NCBI GenBank assembly: GCA_024405635.1
Contig: JAKSOL010000002.1
Coordinates: 124,001 to 188,000 of the forward strand
Origin: Salinivirgaceae bacterium
GTDB lineage: Bacteria > Bacteroidota > Bacteroidia > Bacteroidales > SZUA-534
Length of the DNA: 64,000 nucleotides
Reading direction: 5' to 3'
Both the position numbers and the translations under genes were made by a program. The notes under the pieces are model-generated. The model did no database searches and had not been told where the DNA came from. It worked only from the letters and a program-made list of their open reading frames with translations. Below, in pieces: positions 34,860-44,212 of this stretch; within the stretch, counting starts at the first letter, position 1; the number at the start of each line of letters is the position of its first letter.

Positions 34860-36482
34860 CTATCGTTTTATTTTCAGTTTTTGGCCAACGTATATTTTAG
34901 ATGCGCTGCTTAGGTTGTTCCAACTCATAATGTCAGCTTCTGAAACTCCGTTGTACATTTTTGCAATTTCCCAAAGTGTGTCGCCACGTTTAACTGTGTA
35001 GGTTTCAAACTCGCCAGTGTTGTTGTTCGAACTTGAACTCTGTTGTTGAGTTGTAGTGGTGCTACTTTTTCCAACCGAAGCTTGTTTTTCGCTGAAATTC
35101 ATTGTGTTAATGTTTTTGTATTTGCTCACTTTGCTTGTGGGCACATAAACTGTGAGTTTTTGTCCAGCGCGAATGGTGTTTCGTAGCAAACCATTCCAAT
35201 ATTTAATGTCGTCAACGCGAACATTATACCAACTTGAAATGTATCCCAAGTTATCGCCAGATTTAACTGTGTAAATCAATTTTGTATAGTTGCCCTTTGG
35301 AGGTAGTCCGGGTTTGCCAGTGGCGGCGGTGCGAACGGGCGTGCGTTCCATAGCCGAAGGGTTAAAGTATAACGAATCTTTGTAGTGCGAAATACTATCT
35401 TGTAAGTCGATGAATCTTAATATTTGGTTTGCAGGTAACCTTAGAGCGTATGGTTTTGTGGCTGCAGGAATAATGTCGTGTCTAAATTGAGGATTAAGGT
35501 TGCGAAGTTGGTCAACCGAAATGTTCATAAAGTGGCTAATTTGCTCAAAATGAATGTTTTGGTTTAGCATAACCGAATCGCAAAGAATAGGCATTGAACT
35601 TTTGTTAGCTTTTAAATTGTGTTCGGCATAATAGTTCATTACGTAAGTTGCTGCAATAAAGGCAGGTACGTAACCTCGTGTTTCGCGTGGCAGATAGTAG
35701 TAAATGTCCCAATAGTTGCGTTTCCCACCGCTGCGGCGAATGGCTTTATTTACGTTTCCAGGACCGCAGTTGTATGCGGCTATCACCAAAATCCAATCGT
35801 GATAAGTTTTGTACATATCGTTTAAGAAATTGGCGGCTGCGTATGTGGCTTTAATTGGGTCGCGGCGTTCATCAATCAAACTGTTTATTTCCAATTTGTA
35901 AAGACGCCCAGTGCCGTACATAAACTGCCACAAGCCAGTTGCTCCAACTTTTGAAACAGCATTAGGGTTAAGTGCCGATTCAATAACTGCAAGGTATTTT
36001 AGCTCAATGGGCATTTGTTTTGAATCGAATATCTCTTCAAAAATGGGGAAGTAATAATCGGCAAGACCAAGCATGTTTTCAACCAAATCTCTACGCTTGT
36101 GAGTGTAAAGATGAATGTAGTTGCGAATCATTGAGTTGTACGACACTTCAACCATAAGTGGTAGTTGACGTAGGCGCTCGCGATATACCGAATCGGGAAA
36201 TTCTGGAATGTTTGCCAAGCCTGCAGTGTCGGGTGTAATAAACGAAGTGTCATTGCCTAACGACACTTGTTTGTCGAACCACAATGCGCTCAAACTATCA
36301 ACTTTTTCGTTTATTGAGTCAATTGGTTCGGTGTAAACTGCCCACAAAGTGTCAATTGCAGGTGCGGTGTCGGTAATGCTTGTTGTGTCGGTAATTTGTT
36401 GGTTTAGAGTGTTGTTTGCCGATGCAAAAAACGATGCCATGAGTATGACTAAAACCAAAATCGAGTTTCGGAAATATTTCAT
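34860..36482 (-). CDS. mltD: Membrane-bound lytic murein transglycosylase D-like, two LysM domains
   Basis: 540 residues with an N-terminal signal/hydrophobic segment. The SLT catalytic domain (about 150-290) shows [20 protein letters not shown], with the catalytic Glu, then [12 protein letters not shown] and [14 protein letters not shown]. Two LysM repeats follow: [17 protein letters not shown] (about 400) and [17 protein letters not shown] at the C-terminus, separated by a Gln/Ser-rich linker. It cleaves peptidoglycan glycan strands to 1,6-anhydro ends. Sits between DUF5683 and the SGNH gene. Confidence 0.93.
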   Translation of the reverse strand: MKYFRNSILVLVILMASFFASANNTLNQQITDTTSITDTAPAIDTLWAVYTEPIDSINEKVDSLSALWFDKQVSLGNDTSFITPDTAGLANIPEFPDSVYRERLRQLPLMVEVSYNSMIRNYIHLYTHKRRDLVENMLGLADYYFPIFEEIFDSKQMPIELKYLAVIESALNPNAVSKVGATGLWQFMYGTGRLYKLEINSLIDERRDPIKATYAAANFLNDMYKTYHDWILVIAAYNCGPGNVNKAIRRSGGKRNYWDIYYYLPRETRGYVPAFIAATYVMNYYAEHNLKANKSSMPILCDSVMLNQNIHFEQISHFMNISVDQLRNLNPQFRHDIIPAATKPYALRLPANQILRFIDLQDSISHYKDSLYFNPSAMERTPVRTAATGKPGLPPKGNYTKLIYTVKSGDNLGYISSWYNVRVDDIKYWNGLLRNTIRAGQKLTVYVPTSKVSKYKNINTMNFSEKQASVGKSSTTTTQQQSSSSNNNTGEFETYTVKRGDTLWEIAKMYNGVSEADIMSWNNLSSASKIYVGQKLKIKR

Positions 36483-36485
36483 TAT

Positions 36486-37076
36486 CTAAAATTGTATTGT
36501 ACAACGCACTCCAAGTGGAATGTCGTTTGCTTTGCATGCTGTTTCGGTTGGTACTATTGGCGAAACAAGTGCCGGGTCAATGTTTATTGCTAGGTTTTTG
36601 TCTATTGTAAAGTTGAAAAAGTGAGCGTCAACGTTGGCATCAACAATTTGTAAGAAATAAAGTGCACCAATGCCAATAATACACAAGTCGCGGTAGCGTT
36701 GCCACGAGTTTTTTAGTTTTTGCGCATTGGCTTGGTTGCTTACGTAAATTGGATTGGTGTTAGGGTCGTTGTCGGTTATATATTTAAAGTCGCGACGGTA
36801 CTTCTGGTAAATGGTGTTGTTGTAACTTGTAAAGTATATTAGACCAGTAAAACCACCATAAATGATAGGAACTTTCCAATATTTCTCGTTGTAAACCTGA
36901 CCAAGTCCAGGAATCATGGCCGATAAAAAAGCAGCGCGTCGGGGCGAGTGCTTTTCTTGAAATGCACTATCGGGAATGTTGTAGCCGTCGGCATATTGCG
37001 CATGGGCGTTTGTAGTGCACAATAACGAGAGTGCAGCAATCGCCAATACACACAATAATTGATGAGCTTTTTTCAC
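36486..37076 (-). CDS. DUF5683 exported/membrane protein
   Basis: 196 residues if the GTG at 37076 is used, which makes a standard signal peptide (MKKAHQLLCVLAIAALSLLC); a TTG six bases upstream is the alternative. The DUF5683 core reads PRRAAFLSAMIPGLGQVYNEKYW in two blocks, then a hydrophobic hairpin (VPIIYGGFTGLIYF) and IGALYFLQIVDANVDAHFF. Conserved in Bacteroidota between parB and the lytic transglycosylase, as here, suggesting an envelope or division-related role; no activity is known to me. Confidence 0.82.
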   Translation of the reverse strand: MKKAHQLLCVLAIAALSLLCTTNAHAQYADGYNIPDSAFQEKHSPRRAAFLSAMIPGLGQVYNEKYWKVPIIYGGFTGLIYFTSYNNTIYQKYRRDFKYITDNDPNTNPIYVSNQANAQKLKNSWQRYRDLCIIGIGALYFLQIVDANVDAHFFNFTIDKNLAINIDPALVSPIVPTETACKANDIPLGVRCTIQF

Positions 37077-37092
37077 TTGCAAAGCAAAAATG

Positions 37093-37986
37093 TTATTTGT
37101 TCAATTGGTCAAACAAACCTATTATTTGTTGCAGTTCGTCGTCGTTTTTAAACGAAATAACAAGTTTGCCAGCGCCTTTTTCGTTGCACGAAAGTTGCAC
37201 TTTTGAGTTGAACATGCTACCCAATTTGCTTTCCAATTCAACAAAATCGTTGTTTTTGGGCTTATTCTTGTTTGGCTTTTTGGCTTTTGGTCCTGCTTTT
37301 AATTCGTTTGCAGCCTCCTCAAGTTGGCGCACCGACAGACCTTCGGTTAATATTCTTTCAAGAAGAAAAGTTTGGTCGTTGGCGTCTTCAACAGTGATAA
37401 GCGCTTTGGCATGTCCAGTAGTTATTTTGCTTTGACGCAATGCAACTTGAATAGCGTCGGGCAATTTAAGTAGGCGAACATAGTTTGCAATGGTTGAACG
37501 TTGCTTGCCAACTTTGTCGCTCAATGCTTCTTGTGTAAGGTTGCATTCGTTCATCAATCGTTGGTAGCTTAACGCTATTTCAATTGGGTCCAAATCTTGG
37601 CGTTGAATGTTTTCAGTAAGGGCCAAGAACAGAACATCCTCATCGCCAGCGGTGCGTACGTAGGCTGGAATGGTTTCTTTGTTTGCCAATTTTGAAGCTC
37701 TCCAACGACGCTCGCCTGAAATAATTTGGTAGCGTCCATTTGCTGTTTGGCGAACTGTAATTGGTTGAATAAGACCAAATTGAGCAATTGAAATTGATAG
37801 CTCGTTAAGGGCTTCTTCGTCAAAAGCTGTGCGAGGTTGGTCTGGGTTTGGGTCTATTAGACTGATGCTTATTTCGTTAATCGATGGGTTGTTTTCGTTT
37901 ATGTTTTTTGTAGCATCGCCTAGCAAGTCGGCCAAACCACCGTTGCCAATTTTGTCAAATCCTCTGCCTAATGCTTGCTTTTTCAT
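37093..37986 (-). CDS. parB: Chromosome partitioning protein ParB
   Basis: 297 residues. N-terminal CTPase/clamp domain with ISGERRWRASKLA (the GERRxR motif), a central helix-turn-helix (LTQEALSDKVGKQRSTIANY) and a short C-terminal dimerisation domain after a Lys/Pro-rich linker (KAKKPNKNKPKNN). It binds parS and spreads as a CTP-dependent sliding clamp, loading SMC. It follows parA by 14 bases. I found no obvious parS palindrome within the window. Confidence 0.95.
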   Translation of the reverse strand: MKKQALGRGFDKIGNGGLADLLGDATKNINENNPSINEISISLIDPNPDQPRTAFDEEALNELSISIAQFGLIQPITVRQTANGRYQIISGERRWRASKLANKETIPAYVRTAGDEDVLFLALTENIQRQDLDPIEIALSYQRLMNECNLTQEALSDKVGKQRSTIANYVRLLKLPDAIQVALRQSKITTGHAKALITVEDANDQTFLLERILTEGLSVRQLEEAANELKAGPKAKKPNKNKPKNNDFVELESKLGSMFNSKVQLSCNEKGAGKLVISFKNDDELQQIIGLFDQLNK

Positions 37987-38000
37987 ATTTTGAAATGATG

Positions 38001-38780
38001 TTATTCGTTAGAAATCATACCGTTGCGTTGCAAAAGTTCGCGCGCAAGGTTCATATAGTTGGTCGATCCTTTGTCGTCAATTGCGTAAAGCATAATAGGT
38101 TTGCCAAAACTTGGAGCCTCGCTTAAACGCACACTGCGTGAAATAAGTGTATCAAAAACCATTGTGGTAAAGTGTGTGCGTACTTCTTCAACAATTTGGT
38201 TGGCAAGGCGCAAACGCGAGTCGTACATGGTGCAAAGGAATCCTTCAATTTTAAGTTCGGTATTTAAACCGCGGCGAATAATTTTAATAGTGTTGAGCAG
38301 TTTGCCTAAACCCTCAAGCGCGTAATACTCGCATTGTACAGGAATAATAACCGAATTTGATGCGGTGAGCGAGTTTACTGAAAGTAGACCTAATGATGGC
38401 GAGCAATCAATAAAAATGAAGTCGTAATCGGTGGTGATGTTGCTAATTGCATTTTTCATCACTTTTTCGCGGTCGGGGCGTTGAATCAGTTTTATTTCGG
38501 CACCAACAAGGTTTATGTTCGATGGCAAAATGTCAAGAGTTGGCAATTCGGTGTGTTGAATGGCCAAGTTTGGATCGGCATCCTCGCACAAACACTCGTA
38601 TAATCCAATTTTTATCTCGTCAAGGTCAATACCCAAGCCCGACGATGCGTTTCCTTGTGGGTCGGCATCAATCAATAGTACTTTATACTCAAGTGTGGCG
38701 AGGGCTGCAGCTAGGTTTACTGCCGACGTGGTTTTGCCTACGCCGCCTTTTTGGTTTGATAGTGCGATTATTTTTGCCAT
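38001..38780 (-). CDS. parA: Chromosome partitioning ATPase ParA (Soj)
   Basis: 259 residues. Deviant Walker [10 protein letters not shown] near residue 12, DADPQGN (Walker A' signature) near 41 and FIDCSPSLG (Walker B) near 125. Length and the adjacent parB identify the chromosomal type. First gene of the minus-strand run parA-parB-DUF5683-mltD-SGNH-dtd-SRPBCC, in which gaps between genes range from 3 to 28 bases. Confidence 0.95.
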   Translation of the reverse strand: MAKIIALSNQKGGVGKTTSAVNLAAALATLEYKVLLIDADPQGNASSGLGIDLDEIKIGLYECLCEDADPNLAIQHTELPTLDILPSNINLVGAEIKLIQRPDREKVMKNAISNITTDYDFIFIDCSPSLGLLSVNSLTASNSVIIPVQCEYYALEGLGKLLNTIKIIRRGLNTELKIEGFLCTMYDSRLRLANQIVEEVRTHFTTMVFDTLISRSVRLSEAPSFGKPIMLYAIDDKGSTNYMNLARELLQRNGMISNE

Positions 38781-39110
38781 ATATTTTTTGTATTATATTG
38801 TTATTCAGTGTGATGCTTGTTTGTGATTTCTCTCTTAAAGCGGCTTGCAAGTTAACTAAAAAATGGCACGGGACTAGTCAAGTTATTAACATGCGCAGAA
38901 TGTCTAAATTTTTAATAATTGAGCCTATTCGCATTTGTGTGCACTGTAAATCAATTTGTTACATAACTACTGCGTTGAACTCATGGCTTGCTAATGAAAA
39001 TCTTTTTTCTACAAAAATGAGTGATTGGCTACTGTGTTTTTTTTAAATGTGCTAACTGATTGATTTATTGCTTTGATGATAACATTATTTGGGTAACTTT
39101 GTTGCGTAAT
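38781..39110. other. Intergenic region between parA and tRNA-Ala
   Basis: 330 AT-rich bases. Only the tRNA-Ala promoter at its right end is recognisable; I see no consensus -7 box for parA, no parS-like palindrome and no RNA gene. A plus-strand open frame crosses it from inside parA but has no family features. Confidence 0.6.
39072..39101 (+). promoter_or_regulatory. Promoter of tRNA-Ala
   Basis: TTTG (39072-39075), an 18-base spacer and TAACTTTG (39094-39101) fit the Bacteroidota consensus. The tRNA begins only 10 bases after the -7 box, so transcription would start almost at the mature 5' end. Confidence 0.65.
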
Positions 39111-39184
<74 letters not shown>

Positions 39185-39185
39185 C

Positions 39186-39225
39186 AAAAAAGCAACTATC
39201 CAATGCTGAATAGTTGCTTTTTTTG
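39186..39225 (+). terminator. Terminator after tRNA-Ala
   Basis: AAGCAACTAT pairs with ATAGTTGCTT, flanked by A and T runs. It may also end the mnmA transcript arriving from the minus strand. Confidence 0.8.
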
Positions 39226-39245
39226 TTATAGTTTGTATGTGTGGG

Positions 39246-40325
39246 TTAATCAATAAAACCTCCGCCTAATAAAACTTCATTGTCGTAAAATACTGCTGAT
39301 TGCCCAGGAGTTACCGAGTCGATTGGGTTGTCAAAGGTTATTTTTATTTTGTCGCCAATGGGCTCAAGCGTGGCACTCCCACCGCTGCTACGATAACGTA
39401 TTCGCACCATGGCTTTTATTGGTTTTGCATTGGGTTGCATTTTCATAAAGTTGCAATTTGAAACAACAACGATGTTGCTTAGCAGGTCGTCTTTTGTTCC
39501 TAAAGTAACTTCGTTTGTTGCGGCATTGATGTGGGTAACGTACATGGGCTGACCAAGTGCTATTTGTAGCCCCTTGCGTTGCCCAATAGTGTAGTTCGGA
39601 AATCCTTTGTGCTGTCCAAGTACTTTTCCTTGCTTATCAATATAGTTGCCTGGCTTAATGGTTAAATATTCTGGAGAGTTGTTGTTCAAAAAGTTCCGAT
39701 AATCATTATCGGGGACAAAACATATTTCTTGCGATTCTCGTTTTTTCGACAATTTTATGTAGCCACGGTCGGCTGCCATTTGGCGCACTTCAAGTTTAGT
39801 AAAATCGCCAAGCGGAAATAGTGTTCGTTTAAGGTTTTCTTGCGATAGTCTCCACAAGAAATATGATTGGTCTTTGGTTAAGTCTTTGCCTTTACGTATG
39901 AAGTAGCGCCCGTCTTCGCAACCTATTTTTGCATAGTGACCAGTTGCAATGTAGTTGCAACCTAGTTCATCGGCCTTGTCAATAAGTGCGCCCCACTTGA
40001 TGAATTCGTTGCACACGACGCAAGGATTTGGAGTGCGCCCTTTTAAATATTCGCTTACAAAATTGCTTATAACGGTTTCTTTAAACAATTCTCTGATGTC
40101 AAGAATCTGATGCTCAAAACCTAAGTCGGTTGCAATTTTTTTTGCTTCAAAAATTGAATCTACTGAGCAGCAGCCAGTTTCGTGTTCCATGCATGCTTTT
40201 GATATGCTGTCCCATGAGCGAAAAGTAACACCCACCAATTCGTACCCTTGCTCAATAAGCAACATGGCGGCCACTGTGCTATCAATGCCACCACTCATAG
40301 CCATCAGTACTTTTCCTTTGCTCAT
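39246..40325 (-). CDS. mnmA: tRNA-specific 2-thiouridylase MnmA
   Basis: Thiolates uridine 34 of tRNA-Lys, -Glu and -Gln. 359 residues, the usual length. The PP-loop AMSGGIDSTVAAMLL begins at residue 9. The catalytic cysteines lie in TPNPCVVCNEFIKWG (nucleophile) and ESQEICFVPDND (persulfide relay). GQRKGLQIALGQPMYV is a further family signature. A glutamine tRNA, a known target type, is encoded at 56600. Single gene with its own -7 box. Confidence 0.95.
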   Translation of the reverse strand: MSKGKVLMAMSGGIDSTVAAMLLIEQGYELVGVTFRSWDSISKACMEHETGCCSVDSIFEAKKIATDLGFEHQILDIRELFKETVISNFVSEYLKGRTPNPCVVCNEFIKWGALIDKADELGCNYIATGHYAKIGCEDGRYFIRKGKDLTKDQSYFLWRLSQENLKRTLFPLGDFTKLEVRQMAADRGYIKLSKKRESQEICFVPDNDYRNFLNNNSPEYLTIKPGNYIDKQGKVLGQHKGFPNYTIGQRKGLQIALGQPMYVTHINAATNEVTLGTKDDLLSNIVVVSNCNFMKMQPNAKPIKAMVRIRYRSSGGSATLEPIGDKIKITFDNPIDSVTPGQSAVFYDNEVLLGGGFID

Positions 40326-40368
40326 GTTTTATTAGTAAAAAAGAGAGGTTCAACGTATGTTCGGTGCG

Positions 40369-40376
40369 CAAAAATA
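40369..40376 (-). promoter_or_regulatory. -7 element of mnmA
   Basis: TATTTTTGC on the minus strand, 44 bases before the start; no clear -33 box. Confidence 0.45.
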
Positions 40377-40452
40377 TCAATTTCACAACAATTTATTCGT
40401 TTGGTATTAAAAATGGAAAAAGTGCAACTTGCTGTCAGTGAACTTAACGTTG

Positions 40453-41340
40453 TTAACTCACGTTGCGCATTCTGAATTTGAGAGGAGTTGATCCCGTTTC
40501 TTTTTTAAAGCACTTGATAAAGTAGTTTGTGTCGGTAAATCCAATCTCGGTTGCAATATCAGCAATGGCCATGTTGGTTTCGCGCAAAAGTCTGCGGGCT
40601 GTTTGTATGCGTATTTGTATCAAGTATATTGACGGCGATGAGCCTACTGCCTTTTTGAAAATGCGCTGAAAGTTTCGCACCGACATGTTCGACATTTCGG
40701 CCAACTGTTCAAGGTATATTTTTGAATTGTGGTTGTATTCGAGGTAGCTTATAACTTTGCCGATGCGCATAAGGGCTTGAGCTTCAGTGGTTTCAAGCTG
40801 CGAGTAGTGGCGCGATAGTAGTACAATTAGTTCTTCAAGTCGGTTTGCTATTATTATTTCGTAGCCTTCGTGCTTGCTGTTTTGTTCAAGAATCATGGTG
40901 TTAACCACATATTCAATTTTTGCCATATCGGCACGCTCAATGTGTAGTCGGTTTTTAAAGTGATGTTGTGTACGGTATTGTGGTTCAAGAAAAAAAAGAG
41001 CCTTGTAGCCTTCCATCTGTTTTACGTTTTGCGAAATGTTCACACGGTGACTGTCGTACATAATATTCACAATCTCAAGGTTTCCCGCATCTTTAAAGTA
41101 ATGGTGTTGGTTTCCTTGCAGAACAAACGCATCGCCGGCCGACACCATATACTCGTTATTGTCAATAACTTGCATGCCTTGCCCTCTTATAATAAGCACA
41201 ATTTCGGTAAAGTCGTGGTAGTGCTCAATTTCGGTTAGGTCGGCAACGTGCGTAATGTTTTGCATGCGCTCAACCTTGCAAATGTGAATCGGGTAATTGT
41301 TTATGCCGAAATAGTCCGATCCGAGTGCTTTGGTTGGCAT
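40453..41340 (-). CDS. AraC-family regulator with cupin sensor
   Basis: 295 residues. N-terminal cupin (HYHDFTEIVLIIRGQGMQVI, then GDAFVLQGNQHHYF) of the type that binds sugars in RhaR/RhaS-like regulators. C-terminal double helix-turn-helix: LEQLAEMSNMSVRNFQRIFK and AIADIATEIGFTDTNYFIKC. The neighbours (mnmA downstream, ychF upstream) are housekeeping genes, so the target genes are probably elsewhere. The closest sugar operon in the window is 25 kb away and has its own LacI-type regulator. Confidence 0.9.
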   Translation of the reverse strand: MPTKALGSDYFGINNYPIHICKVERMQNITHVADLTEIEHYHDFTEIVLIIRGQGMQVIDNNEYMVSAGDAFVLQGNQHHYFKDAGNLEIVNIMYDSHRVNISQNVKQMEGYKALFFLEPQYRTQHHFKNRLHIERADMAKIEYVVNTMILEQNSKHEGYEIIIANRLEELIVLLSRHYSQLETTEAQALMRIGKVISYLEYNHNSKIYLEQLAEMSNMSVRNFQRIFKKAVGSSPSIYLIQIRIQTARRLLRETNMAIADIATEIGFTDTNYFIKCFKKETGSTPLKFRMRNVS

Positions 41341-41371
41341 GGTGGGAAAGTTGAACTAGTGGTTCTGCTTT

Positions 41372-42475
41372 TTACACGTTAAAGCGGAAGTGCATAATGT
41401 CGCCATCTTGTGGCTCGTAGTCTTTGCCTTCAACTCCAATTTTACCCGATTCGCGGCAAGCGGCCTCAGAACCAAGCTCAATGTAGTCGTCGTATTTAAT
41501 AACCTCGGCGCGAATAAAGCCTTTCTCAAAATCGGTGTGAATAACGCCAGCGCATTGTGGTGCTTTCATTCCGTGGCGGAAAGTCCAAGCGCGAGTTTCG
41601 TCGGCTCCAGTTGTGAAGAAAGTGCGAAGGTTGAGTAGGTTGTAGGCTGATTTTATCAGTTTTGAAACGCCTGCTTCTTCAAGTCCAAGGTCGTTAAGGA
41701 ACATTTGGCGTTCGTCGTAACTTTCAAGTTCGGCAATGTCGGCCTCAATGGCTGCACCAATAATAAGCACTTCGGCGTGTTCGTCTTTCACTGCTTCTTT
41801 TAATGCTTCGGTGTATTTGTTTCCAGTTTTTACTGATGCCTCGTCAACGTTGCAAACGTACATTACTGGTTTGTCGGTTAAAAGATTAAGGTCGCTTAGT
41901 AGTTCTTTTTTTACTGCAGCGTCAACGTCAACCACGCGGGCCGATTGTCCTTTAAGTAGCACGTCTTTATATTGAAGCAGCAATTCAAGTTGCTTTTGAG
42001 CTTTTTTGTCGTTGCCAACGCGAGCTATTTTTTCAACTTTGTTAATGCGGTTTTCAATCGTTTCAAGGTCTTTTAGTTGTAGCTCAATGTCAATCACTTC
42101 TTTGTCGCGCACTGGGTCAATTGAGCCGTCAACGTGGGTAATGTTGTTGTCTTCAAAGCAACGCAACACGTGTATAATGGCATCGGTTTCGCGAATGTTT
42201 GCCAAGAATTTGTTGCCCAAGCCTTCGCCTTTGCTGGCACCTTTTACAAGTCCGGCAATGTCCACAATTTCAATTGTGGTTGGAATGATGCGTTTTGGGT
42301 TGTCAATGGCAGCAAGTGCGTTTAGTCGTTCGTCGGGAACAGTTATCACTCCCAAGTTTGGCTCAATGGTGCAGAATGGAAAGTTTGCTGCTTGAGCTTT
42401 GGCGTTTGATAGACAATTGAAAAGTGTTGATTTGCCTACGTTTGGCAAACCTACTATACCGCATTGCAATGACAT
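41372..42475 (-). CDS. ychF: Redox-regulated ATPase/GTPase YchF (Obg family)
   Basis: 367 residues. P-loop GLPNVGKSTLFNCL at residue 8, DIAGLVKGASKGEGLGNKFL (G3 region) and the altered G4 NVDE (VCNVDEAS), which in YchF gives ATP preference. The C-terminal TGS domain ends with EGKDYEPQDGDIMHFRFNV. Ribosome-associated; conserved in nearly all bacteria. Confidence 0.96.
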   Translation of the reverse strand: MSLQCGIVGLPNVGKSTLFNCLSNAKAQAANFPFCTIEPNLGVITVPDERLNALAAIDNPKRIIPTTIEIVDIAGLVKGASKGEGLGNKFLANIRETDAIIHVLRCFEDNNITHVDGSIDPVRDKEVIDIELQLKDLETIENRINKVEKIARVGNDKKAQKQLELLLQYKDVLLKGQSARVVDVDAAVKKELLSDLNLLTDKPVMYVCNVDEASVKTGNKYTEALKEAVKDEHAEVLIIGAAIEADIAELESYDERQMFLNDLGLEEAGVSKLIKSAYNLLNLRTFFTTGADETRAWTFRHGMKAPQCAGVIHTDFEKGFIRAEVIKYDDYIELGSEAACRESGKIGVEGKDYEPQDGDIMHFRFNV

Positions 42476-42499
42476 ATTCTCAAAATTTTAGTTAGGCCG

Positions 42500-42507
42500 C
42501 AAAAGTA
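42500..42507 (-). promoter_or_regulatory. -7 element of ychF
   Basis: TACTTTTGC on the minus strand, 25 bases before the start; -33 box not clear. Confidence 0.5.
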
Positions 42508-42598
42508 AACTTTTCGTAATAGCTTTCTCGTATTTAGTAGTTCGATTTTTTTTCGATGCTTGTATGTGGCGAGTTATTTGTAAGGCTCATTTCTGAGC

Positions 42599-43243
42599 TT
42601 ACATGGCTGGCTTAATGTTAAGGTTTACGCCAAGCGACTGCTCGCAGTCAATAATAGTCCAACTGCCGCTAGGGTAAATGTGCTCAACTCGTTTTGGGTA
42701 TCCGCGGTCAATTAGTTCATTTACAACTGAGTCGCGGCGATTGCCAACAGCAAAGCCTAAGTGGTGAACTCCGTATCCGTGCTCGCGAATAAATTCGTTG
42801 TATGTGTTTGGATTGTTGTCAAGAACTTGGTGCAACTCTATAATGAATCCTTGTGGTGCCATTATTGATGCAAGTTTAAGTCCGTACTTGTAGTTTTTGC
42901 CGTAGTACATTAAGTTGGGGTCGGTTGTTTCAACTGTTTGGAGTATGCGTATTTCTGGTATGGGTACGTTAAGTAGTTGTGACCATTCTTTGGCGGCAAC
43001 TTCAATGTCTTCAACTATAATGGCAATTTGAATAAATCCGTTCAAATCCAAAGGGTTTTGCATTACTCCGCGATTTGGGTTTAGTTGCAGTTTTTGGTTT
43101 TGTGCTGCCCAAAGTTCTGGATTGGTAATTTGTAATGAGTCTGCAACATTATTATTTGTTTGTTGGGTTTGTGGTGCTTTTGATGTGCACGATGCCAATA
43201 GTATTGCGGCAAACACTCCTGTGGCTAATAGTATCTTTTTCAT
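42599..43243 (-). CDS. VOC-superfamily lipoprotein
   Basis: 214 residues from the ATG at 43243: MKKILLATGVFAAILLASCT is a lipoprotein signal with lipobox LASC. The mature part holds one vicinal-oxygen-chelate (glyoxalase/dioxygenase) fold: FIQIAIIVEDIEVAAKEW, then GFIIELHQVL and GYGVHHLGFAVGN, which supply candidate metal ligands (Glu, His). It is preceded 32 bases upstream by a second VOC gene. An outer-membrane or periplasm-anchored VOC protein is uncommon; substrate unknown. Confidence 0.83.
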   Translation of the reverse strand: MKKILLATGVFAAILLASCTSKAPQTQQTNNNVADSLQITNPELWAAQNQKLQLNPNRGVMQNPLDLNGFIQIAIIVEDIEVAAKEWSQLLNVPIPEIRILQTVETTDPNLMYYGKNYKYGLKLASIMAPQGFIIELHQVLDNNPNTYNEFIREHGYGVHHLGFAVGNRRDSVVNELIDRGYPKRVEHIYPSGSWTIIDCEQSLGVNLNIKPAM

Positions 43244-43275
43244 TTTCAATAATTTATTTGGAACTTAAAACTTAA

Positions 43276-44127
43276 TTATGCTTTTGCTTGTGGCGAATTT
43301 TGATCAATCATCATCAGTTCAACTTTGTTGCCATCTGGGTCGTGTATCCATGCTTGCCAGTTTAAATCTGCTGAAGTTTTTGGTTCTTGGTCAATTTCAA
43401 CGCCAATTGATCGTAATCGTTCTACATCTTCAAGTAAGTTGTCGGTTTCGAGGCAAATGTGTTGGAATCCGCGCGAATTCCAGCCTGTGTTTGGGTTTTC
43501 GCCTTTGCCGTTGGGTATGAGTTCCAAATATACACCGTCGGCCATTCGTACATAATGTAGCCAAGGTTCGCCTTTGTCGTTGTTTTGTATTCCAACGAGT
43601 TTCATTCCAAGTTTGTTGCAATAAAAGTCAAGCGATGCATCAATGTCTTTGCAAACAAAACAAGCGTGACCTATACCAACGTAGCCGTCGCGGCCGAATT
43701 GGTAAGGTTTTTCGTTGCTTTGCATTTGTACCGACTCGGGCGTGTATTCTTGCAGTTCAATTCCGTTGCCGTCGGGGTCGTAAAGCCATAGATTTTTACA
43801 TCCGCTAGGTTCAAGTTGAGGTTCGGGCGATTTAATGTAGCCTTTGTCGTATATTTCTTGTAGTGTTTTGCGAATGTTGCCAACTGTAACGCATAAATGG
43901 TTGTATCCAGTTTTTTCAAAGTCGAAAGCATAGTCGCGGTCGTTTTGTCCGCCGTAAAAAAGTTCTAGAAAGTGACCTTTGCATATTTTTAGATAAATAA
44001 TCCAAGGGTCGCCGTTTTCTTTGTGAAGTTCAAAAACTTTTTTCCATCCAAAAACGTTTTCAAAAAACGCTATGCTCTTGTCCATATCTAATGGGTTCAA
44101 GGCAATGTGAGCAATGTCTTTAATCAT
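43276..44127 (-). CDS. Two-domain VOC-superfamily protein
   Basis: 283 residues consisting of two tandem VOC domains. The first (about 1-130) has IAHIALNPLDMDKSIAFFEN and closes with LYDPDGNGIELQEYT. The second (about 148-275) has VGIGHACFVCKDIDASLDFY and closes with IHDPDGNKVELMMID. The His and the closing Glu of each are the usual metal ligands. Cytosolic (no signal peptide). Could be a lyase, epimerase or dioxygenase; not resolvable here. Co-transcribed with the VOC lipoprotein. Confidence 0.87.
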   Translation of the reverse strand: MIKDIAHIALNPLDMDKSIAFFENVFGWKKVFELHKENGDPWIIYLKICKGHFLELFYGGQNDRDYAFDFEKTGYNHLCVTVGNIRKTLQEIYDKGYIKSPEPQLEPSGCKNLWLYDPDGNGIELQEYTPESVQMQSNEKPYQFGRDGYVGIGHACFVCKDIDASLDFYCNKLGMKLVGIQNNDKGEPWLHYVRMADGVYLELIPNGKGENPNTGWNSRGFQHICLETDNLLEDVERLRSIGVEIDQEPKTSADLNWQAWIHDPDGNKVELMMIDQNSPQAKA

Positions 44128-44212
44128 GTTTGGTTATATTAATGTTTGGTGTTTGCTAAGTTAGTGTTTGTGGTAAAATATCAGCATTGTTTTATAGTGC
44201 GATTGTTTGACT

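Noticed and set aside
38447..39046. 199-codon plus-strand open frame across parA and the intergenic region
   Set aside because: Mostly antisense to parA, no start signal, no recognisable domain.
37000..39110. A parS site next to parAB
   Set aside because: I looked for a 14-16-base palindrome of the parS type and saw none; this is by eye and not exhaustive.
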